64,000 nt of DNA from Conoideocrella luteorostrata (taxonomy: Eukaryota; Ascomycota; Sordariomycetes; Hypocreales; Clavicipitaceae): assembly GCA_032433595.1 (NCBI GenBank), contig JASWJB010000238.1:1-64000 (forward strand), in the 5' to 3' direction. Within the stretch, counting starts at the first letter, position 1, and each line of letters begins with the position of its first letter. Of this stretch, positions 42,315 to 53,583 are shown in pieces. The notes under the pieces were generated by a model. The model saw only the letters and a program-made list of their open reading frames with translations, searched no databases and was not told where the DNA came from. The position numbers and the translations under genes are program-made.

Positions 42315-43080
42315 ATCCTTCTGCTCTTCTACTTTACTCTACAAAGAAGAAGACCTAAAGGACTAATTATTCTAGTCTCGAACCGGCTTACAGTCTCCTC
42401 CCTTTCCGCTTATAACCCGAGCGCAAAATCACCCATCCCGCCGGCATTTTGTGGGCTACCCGCCGTAGAGTTACTGGTCGCGCCTTTCTTTTGCCCACAT
42501 TGTATGTGCAGCGTCTTTGCGAGTCTTTTACGCCAGGTTGAGGCCTACGGCATGCGCTGGCCATGAAGTTGTCGCCGTTAGACGTGTGAGCCGCACGCAG
42601 GACCTTATTCTAGCCGATTGCGCTCTAGGTGTTTTATTTCATGCCTTAGCTTTTATTTTACCTTGTGCGCTGGGCTCCTGTGCATCATTTGTGCTATGTT
42701 TTATTCTGTCTGGTGCTGCGCTGGCTGTGTTGTTGTTGATTCTGTTGCTTATTGCTTTTTGTGCCGCGAGCCGCGTCGAGATTACCTTGGGTTTTTGGTA
42801 GTTTACGCGCTGCGTGTTGCATATAGGGCGCGCAGCCTCCTGCTTCATTCTATTCGCCGCAATTCTCTGCAACTTTTGTACTAGGTATCATCCTGTCTCG
42901 TAAACTAATTATTATCCTGACTATTGCGTTACTTGTGCTGCTTGCAAGCCCCTGAATGCTGGACCCCAATCAAGACCAAGATCAAACCCTAGTGGCGCCG
43001 GGTGGGCCAACGTGGAGAGAGGATGGATAGGGACAGATGAATATACGGATAGAGAGAAACGTGATACTGTGGCTAAATTC
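42315..43080 (-). repeat. C element copy 6 (inverted)
   Basis: Reading leftward: CATCCTCTCTCCACGTTGGC, GTACAAAAGTTGCAGAGAAT, GGCGTAAAAGACTCGCAAAG, CTCTACGGCGGGTAGCCC, AATGCCGGCGGGATGGG and a tail near 42320-42370. It shares its 5' extension with copy 3 at 29300-29420, which supports a full-length element of roughly 0.75 kb. Confidence 0.7.
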
Positions 43081-43673
43081 CTGTATACATTGCTAGTTCC
43101 TATATATGCTGCGTTATGAGCACTTTAAGCAATTTGTTGGGCAGTGGAAATTGATAGGAATAGAAGGATGAAACTCGGACCGAATTGATTGATGATGCTC
43201 TGAACTTCCTGAAGGGCCTGAAAGTCACCTATTTATGTTACTTTACTGGCGTCATATCCCCATATTCCTTGTATCCTTATGGTTTTAGCTTAACTAAACT
43301 CCTCCGATTCTAAACTCTAATTAGCCATTCTTATCCGATAGATGTGACTATGTGATAGGTTCGAGCTATTTACGGCAGTAATCGCAAAGATGGGGATCTC
43401 TAGTCTCAATAAATTTACCACATAACCTATGGAAGGATCTCGTGGAAGTTGCTTGTTATTTGAGAAAGCGAGTGCATTATACTTCAGAATTCTAATGAGG
43501 GAAGCCAGAAGTTGCATCGTGTAAAAATAAATATATTAGAACTATATGAGACAATCACACTCTGATGCAGCGGCTAAATGACTGAGTCAGATATGGAAAC
43601 AAAAAAAGCAGACGTTCGCCCTAACTACCTAGCCCATATCATTTTAGTACAGATCCCACATGACTCGAGAATC
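43081..43673. repeat. AT-rich spacer with a possible LTR-family-2 remnant
   Basis: From about 43106, TGCGTTATGAGCACTTTAAGC, CAATTTGTTGGGCAGTGGAAA, CTTCCTGAAGGGCCTGAAAG and TTTATGTTAC align with a second copy at 49188-49320. The TG start and promoter-like tract suggest a solo LTR, but no end or target duplication is clear. The rest is AT-rich and holds no gene I can support. Confidence 0.5.
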
Positions 43674-45840
43674 CTACCGCTGGTATCTAATAACGCGCTT
43701 GGTACGTCTGCGACGAGCCGCCCTTTGTTCTTCTCGGCTCTGGGGGAAGTATTTGCTCGGATTTTTAATCATGTCCTCCACATCCCAATTCTTCTCTTCC
43801 TTCTTCTTCCACATTTTACTTATGCTCGCTGGGTCTAACCAAGATATGCTTTTGTCAACTGGACACCACGTAACGTCGTTTCTGCAACATATCTTGCAGC
43901 GCGGTTTCCGAATAACATATCGTGAGGTAGTCTCAATTGTCCATCGTGGCTTGTTGTCTTGATGAATACTGGATTGATCCTGGCAGGCTCTGCAAATGAT
44001 ATGTACGATACGAGGCAGATCTGCTTTGCTTTGACTGGGAAGAAGCAACGCATCCGTCCAATCTGCTTTCATTGGAGGCCGTTCCAATATAATCTTCTTT
44101 GGCGCAGCCCATGGAACTTGAGCATCCCAAGGAATAGCCAAACATGGTTTTTTGTCTACTTGGCAAATATTCGAACCGCATCCCTGTTTTAGATTGTGCG
44201 CAACGTAGCGCTCCTTTTCAGACTTCTTGAATCTTGGAAATGAATCGTCAAGCAAGCGCGATTTGCAACGGGAACACTTTAGAGGCAGAGGCTTTGTTCC
44301 CCGGATTATTAACTTCTCCAGGTTACTATCGCGAGCTGCATACGCAATTAGATGGTAGTAGCGTGTTACCACCTCCACAAATATCTTCGTGATGCTAACT
44401 TTTAGATCTCCCTCTAGGATAGCGGGCTTCTTCATAACCAAACCATGGACTCCCAAGAGATCGCATACTGATGCAATTGGGCGTCCATTAACCTTTAGTC
44501 CGTCTTGTTCCTGAAGCCAGCATCGTAACCCTCGGGGAAGGTCCTCCCACCTAACTGCTCCTGAATGGTCGAATTCGCCGTCTGCAAGAGCATAACAGAG
44601 CTGCATCGCATCAGTTGCGGTAGTGTTTCCACCATCACCATCAACGAGGGATGAGGCTAAGATCTTCAACCATCGTGGCCCGATGAATTCTGATTCAACT
44701 TCCGGGTGCATGTAATAAGTTGGACTTAAGCCAGCCTATTCGCCATTAGCTTTGAATACAACGCTGTTGATCCCTGCTTACCGGCTGTTTGACGTTTCCA
44801 TGACCTGTACAATGTATCACTTCATCCAACTCCACTAGCTCTTTCTTATTTATGTTGTTAAAATATTTATGCAATCCGGGATACTGCCGCAGTCTCTGAC
44901 GCTCGAGGTGTGGAACCCGATTCCGTCTCTGCCGATCGGGATTAATGGTAGATCTGGACCGGTACGCAACGCTTTCCAGCTGTGTAATTGCTTCTTTGTT
45001 TAATGCGGCTCGATGAGCAAGTTCCGCTCCTGATAAAAATTTATGGTCTTTAGGTCGATAGAACTGTTCATAGAAGTTGTTGGGAATGCTGATGTTGGCT
45101 AACCTAGCAGCCACCTGGAGATGGAGATCTTGCTTTTTACCTAAAGTTTCTGGATCGCCATAAATCATAGCTTCAGGATGACAGACAAACACCACGAATC
45201 GTTGAAGTCTATTGCCGCTCATCTCCCACTCAAAGAAAATAGAGACGCTGCGATACTTTCCCCAGAGCTGAAACTCCTCTAAGCGATGGGTCTGCTTCAT
45301 TCTTTCACGTACGGGCGCACCCCAGACAATATCAACAACTGCAGCCATGTGACGCCGTAAATCGGATGTGAAGCTCTCATGTATATCTAGCAGATTGGGT
45401 GGGTAAGCTGTCAAGCCATCCACGGGTTCGCGTCGAAAAGTATGGTCGTAAATCAGGACTCTATCGGGAGTGAATCCTGCAGACATGATCTGGTGGATAG
45501 ATAGGTTCGAGCTGTCTGCACCGCAAGAAGAATAAGGGTCAGCGACGTTGAAGTTTGGATTATGTAAGTGACATGAGAGAGGAGCATCTAATGGCCCATG
45601 GGGTGGTATTAAGAATCTGATGTCTCTCTCCTGGCCGTAAGCTCTCCAGCAAGCCACTTCTGCCCGAGCTGCGTTATGGAAAGCGTCTTGGCAGTTCCAC
45701 GCATCAAACGAATTCTGCCGAAGTTCTAGATCTCTGATAAACGGCTGAAGACGCTTGAGTCTTTGAACCAGAAACAAATTCGAACTCGGGTCATCCAGAA
45801 ACAGATCACCAAAGAAGCGATATGCTCCAGTCGACTCCAT
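43674..45840 (-). CDS. Conserved fungal-type protein of unknown function, 706 aa, two exons, C-terminal Cys knuckles
   Basis: What look like two adjacent genes are one. Exon 1 (44782-45840) ends at a GTAAGC donor. A 46-nt intron (branch GCTAAT, acceptor AATAG) leads phase-0 into exon 2 (43674-44735), giving NVKQPAGLSPTYYMHPEVE without a break. The N-terminal half has aromatic-rich segments (AEVACWRAYGQERDIRFLIP, LWGKYRSVSIFFEWEM). The C-terminal half has paired cysteines, C507-x2-C510 with C539-x4-C544, and C601-x2-C604 with C633-x2-C636, suggesting zinc binding. It ends in a basic tail (RRRRTKRVIR). I do not recognise the family, and nucleic-acid binding is only a guess. It is the only intact gene between two repeat arrays and both frames are clean, so it has been kept by selection or arrived recently. 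Confidence 0.8.
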
Positions 45841-46059
45841 CCGGGGCTTTTGAATTCACACAGAAGGGTTTAGGACCAGGAAGTTTAACCCCAAATTGGT
45901 TACCAAGAAAAAGATACGGCAAATGATGCGAACAGACTAGGAAGGTCTTCTTAGGTGGAAATAAGGTGGTAAAAGAGAAGGCGCGGGTTCTGAGAGCTAG
46001 CTAGAAGCCGTTTGTCATGCGTGCACTGTGAATCACGGTGCATGGTTGATCCTTTTGGA
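45841..46059. other. Upstream region of the 706-aa gene
   Basis: Likely promoter of the leftward gene. No repeat match. AT-rich segments with no specific motif I can support. Confidence 0.4.
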
Positions 46060-47399
46060 TGTGATCCACGAAACGCGACTAACTTAGTCGGCGACAAAGT
46101 TGGGTACAAATTATATGTGGATCTAGTGGGGATTTTACAATCTTGCGCGAGAATCGCATTCAAAGCTTCTGATTGGATGATATAGGTAGGCATAGATAAT
46201 TCATTGATGATATGATGCCCAGAGGGGGTTCCCCTCTGCTGCTGGTAGAGAAAAGGGTGGCGCGCTCCACCCTAGCGGTGTGCGCTGATTACTTAATCCG
46301 AGCATACTAGCTACGCGTGCGTGCCGTGCAACATACAAATGTACCTGTTGGAATCCTGCCGCCAAGCACACAATAAGAGCACGGAGCGAGTCACGTGGTC
46401 ACCTTTCGGCCACCTTATTTATACGAGCATCTTGAGCCTCGTATCCTGACTTGTTTTTGCCCTCTTAGATAAACAGAGATTATTATGAATATATTGTATT
46501 TGAAGCCGACGATCTAGATCGTTGCACAACCCTGTGCAACCCACAGTACCGTCCTAGGACTCGATTTTATGAGTTTTCCTACACAGTTTCTCCTTTGGCA
46601 TTCGGAAGAGATTCAGAAAGAGCGAACTAGGCGCTTCAAGAAGCTGCTCACTTTAATCTCGTGATGCTGTTAGCGATGCTCGCGCCTTCTAATGCCTGGA
46701 ATGCATCTGTCACAATGTGAGCAGCTATGGATTTCTGAATGTGTGGAATTGTCCTTGGATTCTATCTAATTGACGAGGAATTAGACCTCTTCTTATAGAT
46801 GACTACTATCTATGAATTCCGTCATCAGACCCGGAGGGTTGTCTCACGATATCTCCACAAGTCAGAATTCGTAACCGGCTCACTGTGATCCGTAACACAT
46901 TTGTAACATGCTTCGTTTGATAGCATTACTATCAAGAAGATGCTCGCAGAGGCGTTGATAGGGCTGATAAAGCACTCTCTATACTATTTCTAGTGATTTG
47001 TAACACCATAACATCGATATCGCAAGAAGCAGGTTTCTTTAGCCTCGTTGTCCGCGATGAGCTGCTCTAAGACGAGGCCATCTACGCCCAGAAAGGCTGT
47101 TATAGCTACTCATAAACTTAGTTGTTAGTCTGGCTACAAAGTTGGTCAGCACTTTCTACCGGCTGCATTCCTTGTAGCGAGAAAACGGCAGAATTTGCTT
47201 GATCCATAGGATTTACGCACATTGCGGACCTTCGGTCCAGCGTGGTACCTGAAAAACCTGACAATCAACGATTTTTGAAAAGTGGGCACATTTCTATAAT
47301 TTCCTACGAAATTTAGCGTACAAAAATAGCTAGCGCGTTGATTTGGTCCTGATTTTGACACCAACCAAATTTGCACGGTTTCGTGGATCACACCCTTTA
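46060..47399. mobile_element. Putative decayed element bounded by GTGATCCACGAAAC ends
   Basis: The left boundary TGTGATCCACGAAACGCG...CTTAGTCGGCG (46060) and right boundary GTTTCGTGGATCACACCC (about 47379-47396) match the ends of the small element at 23924-24229. The interior is AT-rich, full of stops and carries a nested solo LTR (46346-46545). No transposase motif is recognisable. The pairing of the two ends is an inference. A further similar end (TTCGTGCATCACACCC) lies at about 47496. Confidence 0.45.
46346..46545 (+). mobile_element. Solo LTR, family 1, copy 5, with perfect target duplication
   Basis: A 200-bp unit TGTTGGAATCCTGCC...GCAACCCACA flanked by GTACC on both sides (46341-46345, 46546-46550). 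It keeps GAGTCACGTGGTCACCTTTC, TTATTTATACGA and GATCTAGATC. It is the cleanest forward copy. Confidence 0.95.
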
Positions 47400-47972
47400 C
47401 GCATTAAAGCTGGCGCGTCTATGCGCATTAAAGTTAGCGCATTGGTTATGCATGCTTTATAAAGGCTGGTAAGTTTGCTCTTTTCGTGCATCACACCCTC
47501 GGTGAGCATTAATTAAAGAGGTGTAATAGTTCTTCTCATTAGCTCTCGCATTTGCGGGCGCGTCACGCTCGTAGTTTACAAGTTCATAGCTGTAAATAGT
47601 TTCGCTTGTGATGCAGTTAGACAAAAAGAAAATTAATAAAGGTATATACTTGTCGGATAGCATTGTTAATAGTGGTGAAGGCTATTAAATATCATGGAGG
47701 AATTTAGTTATGACCTCAGAAAGGTTAATAATGCGGGGATGCGAGGAATAAGAGATATCGGAGGCAGTAAGGAAAGCAGGCATAAAAGGAAGTATTTGAA
47801 CGAAAATTAGAAGAGCAATCAGATCATCTACCATGATCGTTAATACTTATCAATTTACATATTTATTATTTTCCCTTCTAATTTACTTCTATACTGTCGC
47901 TTCCGACAATACTTAATAACCTCTCTGTGATCTTTAAAATGCACACATAGCAGAGGCAGATGCCGTGGGGAA
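47400..47972. other. AT-rich region without a recognised gene
   Basis: Short repeated ATTAAAG(C/T)T(A/G)GCGC motifs near 47405-47445 and stop-rich frames. Probably decayed repeat DNA. Nothing codes convincingly. Confidence 0.4.
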
Positions 47973-48020
47973 TAAAAAACCCCCCCCCCCCCCAAAAAAA
48001 ACCAAAAAACCCAAAAAATG
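47973..48020 (-). terminator. Homopolymer tract and probable RNA polymerase III terminator
   Basis: Plus strand: a C run of about 14-15, then A8, CC, A6, CCC, A6. On the minus strand this follows the tRNA directly as T6-GGG-T6-GG-T8 and then a G run. The first T6, a few bases after the tRNA end, is a sufficient pol III terminator. Confidence 0.7.
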
Positions 48021-48023
48021 TTA

Positions 48024-48095
48024 CGATGTACCAGGGACTCGAACCCTGAACCTTAGTCTTAGGAGGACTACGCGCTCCCATTGCGCCAGCACACC
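48024..48095 (-). tRNA. tRNA-Arg (anticodon CCT)
   Basis: A 72-nt cloverleaf on the minus strand: acceptor GGTGTGC/GTACATC (two G-U pairs), D stem GCGC/GCGC, anticodon stem TAGTC/GACTA around loop CTCCTAA (anticodon CCT, reading AGG), and T stem CAGGG/CCCTG around TTCGAGT. The internal promoters TGGCGCAATGG (A box) and GGTTCGAGTCC (B box) are intact. No intron. A T6 terminator follows. It sits in AT-rich repeat-flanked DNA but appears functional. Confidence 0.93.
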
Positions 48096-49187
48096 AATCG
48101 AATGTGAATTCAGTGCTTATTATCCACTATTAATGTTTAACTAAGAATAGCACTAGGGATAGCGCTAGACCTATATATTTTTAACAATAAACCCCGTTAA
48201 TTGGCCTGGTATTCGGGAGTGGAGTTCCTAGTGTGTCCAGCTGCAGGGGGGCTCGACACCCAGCGCACCAACCGGTACGAAACTTAGCGCAAACGATGCA
48301 GAAAAGCCCGGCGCATACAATGAACATGCTGCCGACGCGAGCAATTGCGAAATAAAGGCACTGCCACTACTGCTCACAATGCTGCTGCGGTAATAATGTT
48401 GAGATTAGAGTGGCACCTTCGGAAATGACTGATGGCTCGTATTAGCTAGATTCGTACGATAGTCGAAGAAGGTTGCAAGGAATGTAGGCCTAAGGCCACT
48501 AAATTCAAGGGAATATTCCGGTCGCTGAAGGACTATATAGAAGGGTCACGATACCCCTCAGAGGGCATCGTCATCTTAGATAATTATCATTATCATTAAT
48601 ATATTCGTTATTGTCAGAATTCATCAATTTCATCTATTCCTGCCGATTTCCTCTGGTTCTAAATTGCTCCTTTACCTCGGATCTATGTAAAGGCACATAA
48701 CGCAACAGATAAACGTCGTATTGCCCGCACTACTACTAACTTTTCCGCGTCTGGCCTTAGAGTACCATCTTCCTCGTCAGAATAGCTAGAAGACAAGGAC
48801 AATTCCATTGATCAGACACCCATAGCTTCTCACATGTCTTGAATCTTGCTGGCCAACGCTCTTTTTTTGCGATCAGGTCGCGAGGCTAGCGAAATGTTCT
48901 TTTTGGCTCGCTCGGCGTTGCCTTGCAAGACTCTTGGTCGCTGTTCGCGGGCGTTATGGAGTGCTTTGATTTAGGTTCTATTGAGGTCTGGCGGCGGTGT
49001 TCGAGTTCAACCAGATTAGACGTCGTGCTGTCTGTAAATTCAGTCGTAAGCCAAGTCTGATAAAAGGATGTGGACAAAAGACTCAATATTGTCTCGTAGG
49101 AGTCGCCTCTCGCTTACCTTCGTAGGTCTGCTTAGATGTCTTTCATACTCGGAAAAAAAGCTTATGAAGGCGTGGCCGAACGGTGAC
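48096..49187. repeat. Decayed region with a degenerate C-element relic
   Basis: A 48230-48400 stretch (GCAAACGATGCAGAAAAGCC, CATACAATGAACATG) resembles C internal units but is heavily mutated. The rest is AT-rich and stop-rich. I see no gene. Confidence 0.45.
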
Positions 49188-49394
49188 GTGTTGCGTTATG
49201 AGCACTTTGAGCAATTTGTGGGCAGTGAAAATTAGCAGTAATGAATGGATTGAGTTGAGTGTTCATGCTTATGATTATATTCTTCCTGAAACGCCTAAAA
49301 GCCACCCCTTTATGTTACCTTTTTCGCCTCGTATCCTCGTAACTTTTGTGACCTTGTGACCTAACCTTGTGATATGACCTTGTGACCTTTCTAG
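49188..49394. repeat. Possible LTR family 2, second copy
   Basis: TGTTGCGTTATGAGCACTTT, TTTGTGGGCAGTGAAAATTA, CTTCCTGAAACGCCTAAAAG and CCCCTTTATGTTACC align with 43106-43230 in the same orientation. It is followed by a short CCTTGTGACC tandem (about 49350-49388) just before the protease relic. No target duplication was found. Confidence 0.5.
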
Positions 49395-50391
<997 letters not shown>

Positions 50392-51221
50392 CATTGATGA
50401 TGAGGATATTGCTACAGACGCAAGAAATGTCGGTGCTGCTGATGATGGTGATGCCGCTGCTGCTGATAATGGCCACAGGTCGGGATTTCGGTCGGGAATT
50501 CGGTCACGATAGTAGTGGTCGGGAGGGTGAAAAGTCAGCTGATGATGATACTGCTGCTGTTGCTAGTGATAATGGCCACAGGTCAGGATTCTTGTCGCCA
50601 TAGTAGCGGTCGGGAGGGGAAAAGTTACCTGATAATAATAATGCTGCTGCTGCTTCTGATGATGATTCTGTTGCTGCTGCTTCTGATAATAATGCTGATG
50701 CTACTGATGAGGATATCCTGCCCGCGTAAGAAATGCCGCTGCCGCTGATGATACTGTGCTGCCCACGCAAGAAATGTCGTCGCTACTTCTGCTGATAATG
50801 TTGTTGCTACTGATGCCGCCGCTGCTGATGCTGATGATGCCGCTGCTGCTGTTTATAATGCCGATGATGATGACGCTGCTGCTATTGCTGCTGCTGCTGC
50901 TAATGATGATGGCCACAGGTTGGGATTCCGGTCGGGGTTCTGGTCACGATAGCAGCGGTCGGTTGGGCGGGAAAAGTTGGCTATTAATGATTTCGCTGCT
51001 GCTAATAATGATGGCCACAGGTTATAATTCTGGTCACAATAGCAGCGGTCAGGAGGAGGAAAATTCACCTGCTAATGATAATAATAATAATAACGATGCT
51101 GATGCTGCTGGTTCTACTGCTAACAATAGAGATGTTACCGCTACTGCTGATAATGCCGCCGCTGCTAATAATAGCTATAGGTTAGAATTCTGGTTATAAC
51201 AGCAAAGCTTGGAAGGGGGAA
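50392..51221 (+). repeat. T array 7, left part
   Basis: Begins inside the protease relic with GATGAGGATATTGCTACAGA, a near copy of 40325-40440. It continues as a GCT/GAT mosaic with GGCCACAGGTTGGGATTCCG and GGTCGGTTGGGCGGG boxes. It is interrupted by a TRIM-like element at 51222. Confidence 0.9.
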
Positions 51222-51700
51222 TGTCACACAAAAAATGGCGTAGCCAGAGGCCACTTTTCATGTGTAGCTATGACCCTTAAATAGGCTCATATTTTCCTGT
51301 GACACACCCCGCCAGCTTGGATTGCCAAGCTGCGATCAAAGCTGAACCCATATCGTTACGCCCGGTCTGCGCATGTTGTTGTTCTGTTTTTTGCCCTTGT
51401 AGTGGGCCGCCTGACCTTTGTGGTCATGGTGGATCTTCGACTAGGCTCTTGTTGCACTAGTATGGTGGACTCTTTCTGGTTGATCTAGCTGAAACTCCGA
51501 AAAATCTGCTAAGCCGAGGGTTCGAACTCGAGGGGTGTAGTCTCTGTAGCAATTCTTGACACCAGGAAGTTACAGGGCGTTTGCCAACTCGGCCACATAC
51601 CCTCCCGGGCTCATAACTGTCACACAAAAAATGGCGTAGCCAGAGGCCACTTTTCATGTGTAGCTATGACCCTTAAATAGGCTCATATTTTCCTGTGACA
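51222..51700 (+). mobile_element. TRIM/SMART-like miniature LTR retroelement (complete)
   Basis: Two essentially identical 83-bp direct repeats (51222-51304 and 51618-51700) begin TGTCACACAAAAAATGG and end TTTTCCTGTGACA, so each has TG...CA ends and a short TGTCACA/TGTGACA inverted repeat. They flank a 313-bp interior without coding capacity. The whole 479-bp unit is flanked by GGGAA (51217-51221 and 51701-51705), a perfect 5-bp target duplication. This is the structure of terminal-repeat retrotransposons in miniature. The interior has a minus-strand tRNA-like stretch at about 51503-51600. Near-identical repeats imply a recent insertion, with enzymes supplied by some other LTR element. Confidence 0.93.
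51503..51600 (-). other. tRNA-like sequence inside the TRIM-like element
   Basis: On the minus strand: an A-box match TGGCCGAGTTGG, a D-arm-like GCC...GGC, a possible split anticodon arm CTGTA...TACAG enclosing 22 nt, a B-box match AGTTCGAACCC and a TTTTT tract just after. The acceptor arms do not pair, so it is not a functional tRNA by structure. It could be a captured class-II tRNA relic or an internal pol III promoter. Confidence 0.5.
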
Positions 51701-52229
51701 GGGAAGATTCACCTAACAATGATAATAATGATGATGATAATAAAGCTGCTGCTGTTGCTGATAATAAAGATGATTCCGCTGCTGCTGCTGGTGATGCTGT
51801 TGCTGGTGATAAGGATGTTGCTGCTTACGCAAGAAATGTCGCTGCTGCCGGTGATGCCACTACTGTTGATGAGAACGTTGCTGCCCACGCAACAAATGTC
51901 GCTGCCGCTATTGCTGCTGCTGCTAATGATGATAATGGCCACAGGTCAGCATTCCGGTCAGGATTCTGGTCACGAGAGTAGCGGTCGGGAATGGAAAAGT
52001 CAGCGAATGATGATGCCGCTGCTGCTGCTGATGCTGTTGCTGATGACGATGATGTTCTGCCCACGCAAGAAATGTCGCCGTCGCCGCTGCTGCTGCTGAT
52101 GATGCCGCCGCCGCTGATGATGATGGCCCCAGGTCAGTATTCTGGTCACGATAGTAGCGGTCGGGAGGGGAAAAGTTACCTGATAATGATGACGTTGCTG
52201 CTGCTGATGATGATGTCGCATCTCACCTA

Positions 52230-52347
52230 CGAGCGCAGCGAGGTCGGGGGTTTGGGGGCGGGCCCCCATGATATACAGTCACGGCGTAAACAACAATGCT
52301 TGATGATATGGGGGCAAGCCCCCAAACCCCCGGCTTCGCTGCGCTCG
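52230..52347. mobile_element. Palindromic MITE, copy 7 (complete)
   Basis: CGAGCGCAGCGAGGTCGGGG to CCCCCGGCTTCGCTGCGCTCG with core CAGTCACGGCGTAAACAACA. The left flank CGCATCTCACCTA and right flank TTGCTGCTGGTGACGATG are shared with copy 8, which indicates one insertion that was later duplicated with its array segment. Confidence 0.9.
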
Positions 52348-53583
52348 TTGCTGCTGGTGACGATGCCGTCGCCACCGCTGCTGCTGATGGTGATGGCCAC
52401 AGGTCAGCATTCCCGTCGGGATTCTGGTCACGATGGCAGCGGTCGGGAGGGGGAAAAGCTACCTGGTAATGATAACGTTGCTGCTGCTGATGATGATGCT
52501 GATAATGCCGCTGTTGCTGCTGATGCCGCTGTTGCTGCTGCTGTTGTTAGCACTTTGGAGAGGGGAAAAGTCAGCACTCACGAGAGGGAAGAGTCAGCTG
52601 ATGATGATGCCGCTGCCGCTAATGCCGCCGCCGCCGATGATGATGATAGCCCCCAGGTCAGGAATCTGGTTGGGATTCCGGTCACGATTGTAGCGGTCGG
52701 GAGGGTAAAAGTCGGATGCTGCTGCTGCTGCTGATGATAATGATGAGAATAATGTCGCTGCTTCTGGTGATGCCGTTGCATCTAATGAGAATGTTGCTGC
52801 CCACGCTAAAAATGCGGCAGCCGCTGTTAGCACCTGGGAGAGGGGAAAAGTAAGCACTTGGGAGAGGGAAGAGTAAGCTAACAATGATGATTCCGCTGCT
52901 GCTGCCGCCGCTGATAATAATGCCACTAATGATGCCGCCGCTGCTAATGATAATGATGATGCTGCTGATGATGATGATGGCCACAAGTCAGGATTCCGGT
53001 TGGGGTTCTGGCCACGATCGTACGGTCGGTTGGGAGAAAGTCAGATGTTGCTGCCACGCAACAAATGCCGCTGCTGCTGTTAGCACTTGAGAGAGGGAAA
53101 AGGCGGTACTCGCGAGAGGGAAGAGTCAGCTGATATTGAGGATAATGCCGCTGCTGCTGATGGCCACAGGTCTGGATTCCGGTTGGGTTTTTGGTCACGA
53201 TGGTAGCCGTTGGGAGGGGAAAAGTCGGATGCTGCTGCGCTGTCAGTACTTGGGAGAGGGGAAAAGTGAGCACTTGGGAGAGTGAAGAGCTAGCTGACGC
53301 TTCTGCTGATGATGCCACTGCTGCTGATGATAATGCTGCTGCTGTTGATGATGACGATGTCGCTGCCCACGCAAGAAATGTCGCTGTTGCTGACGATTTT
53401 GCTGCTGATGCCGCTGCTGTTGTCGGCACTTGGGAGAGGGAAAAAGTTGGTACTCACGAGAGAGAAGAGTCAGCTGCTGCTGATGCCGCCGTCGATGGTG
53501 ACGCCACTGATAATGATGCCGCCGATGATGACGATGCCGCCGCTGCTGTTTATAATGCTGGTGATGATGACGCATCTCACCCA

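Noticed and set aside
43674..45840. Two separate genes (364 and 345 residues)
   Set aside because: A GTAAGC donor, GCTAAT branch point and AATAG acceptor join them phase-0 with no stop, which is a better model than two genes 34 bp apart.
48040..48066. Telomere-like TTAGG motifs (CCTTAGTCTTAGGAGG)
   Set aside because: These bases belong to the tRNA anticodon region. No (TTAGGG)n array exists in the window.
51503..51600. A functional tRNA gene in the TRIM-like element
   Set aside because: A- and B-box matches exist, but the acceptor arms do not pair and the anticodon loop is not regular.
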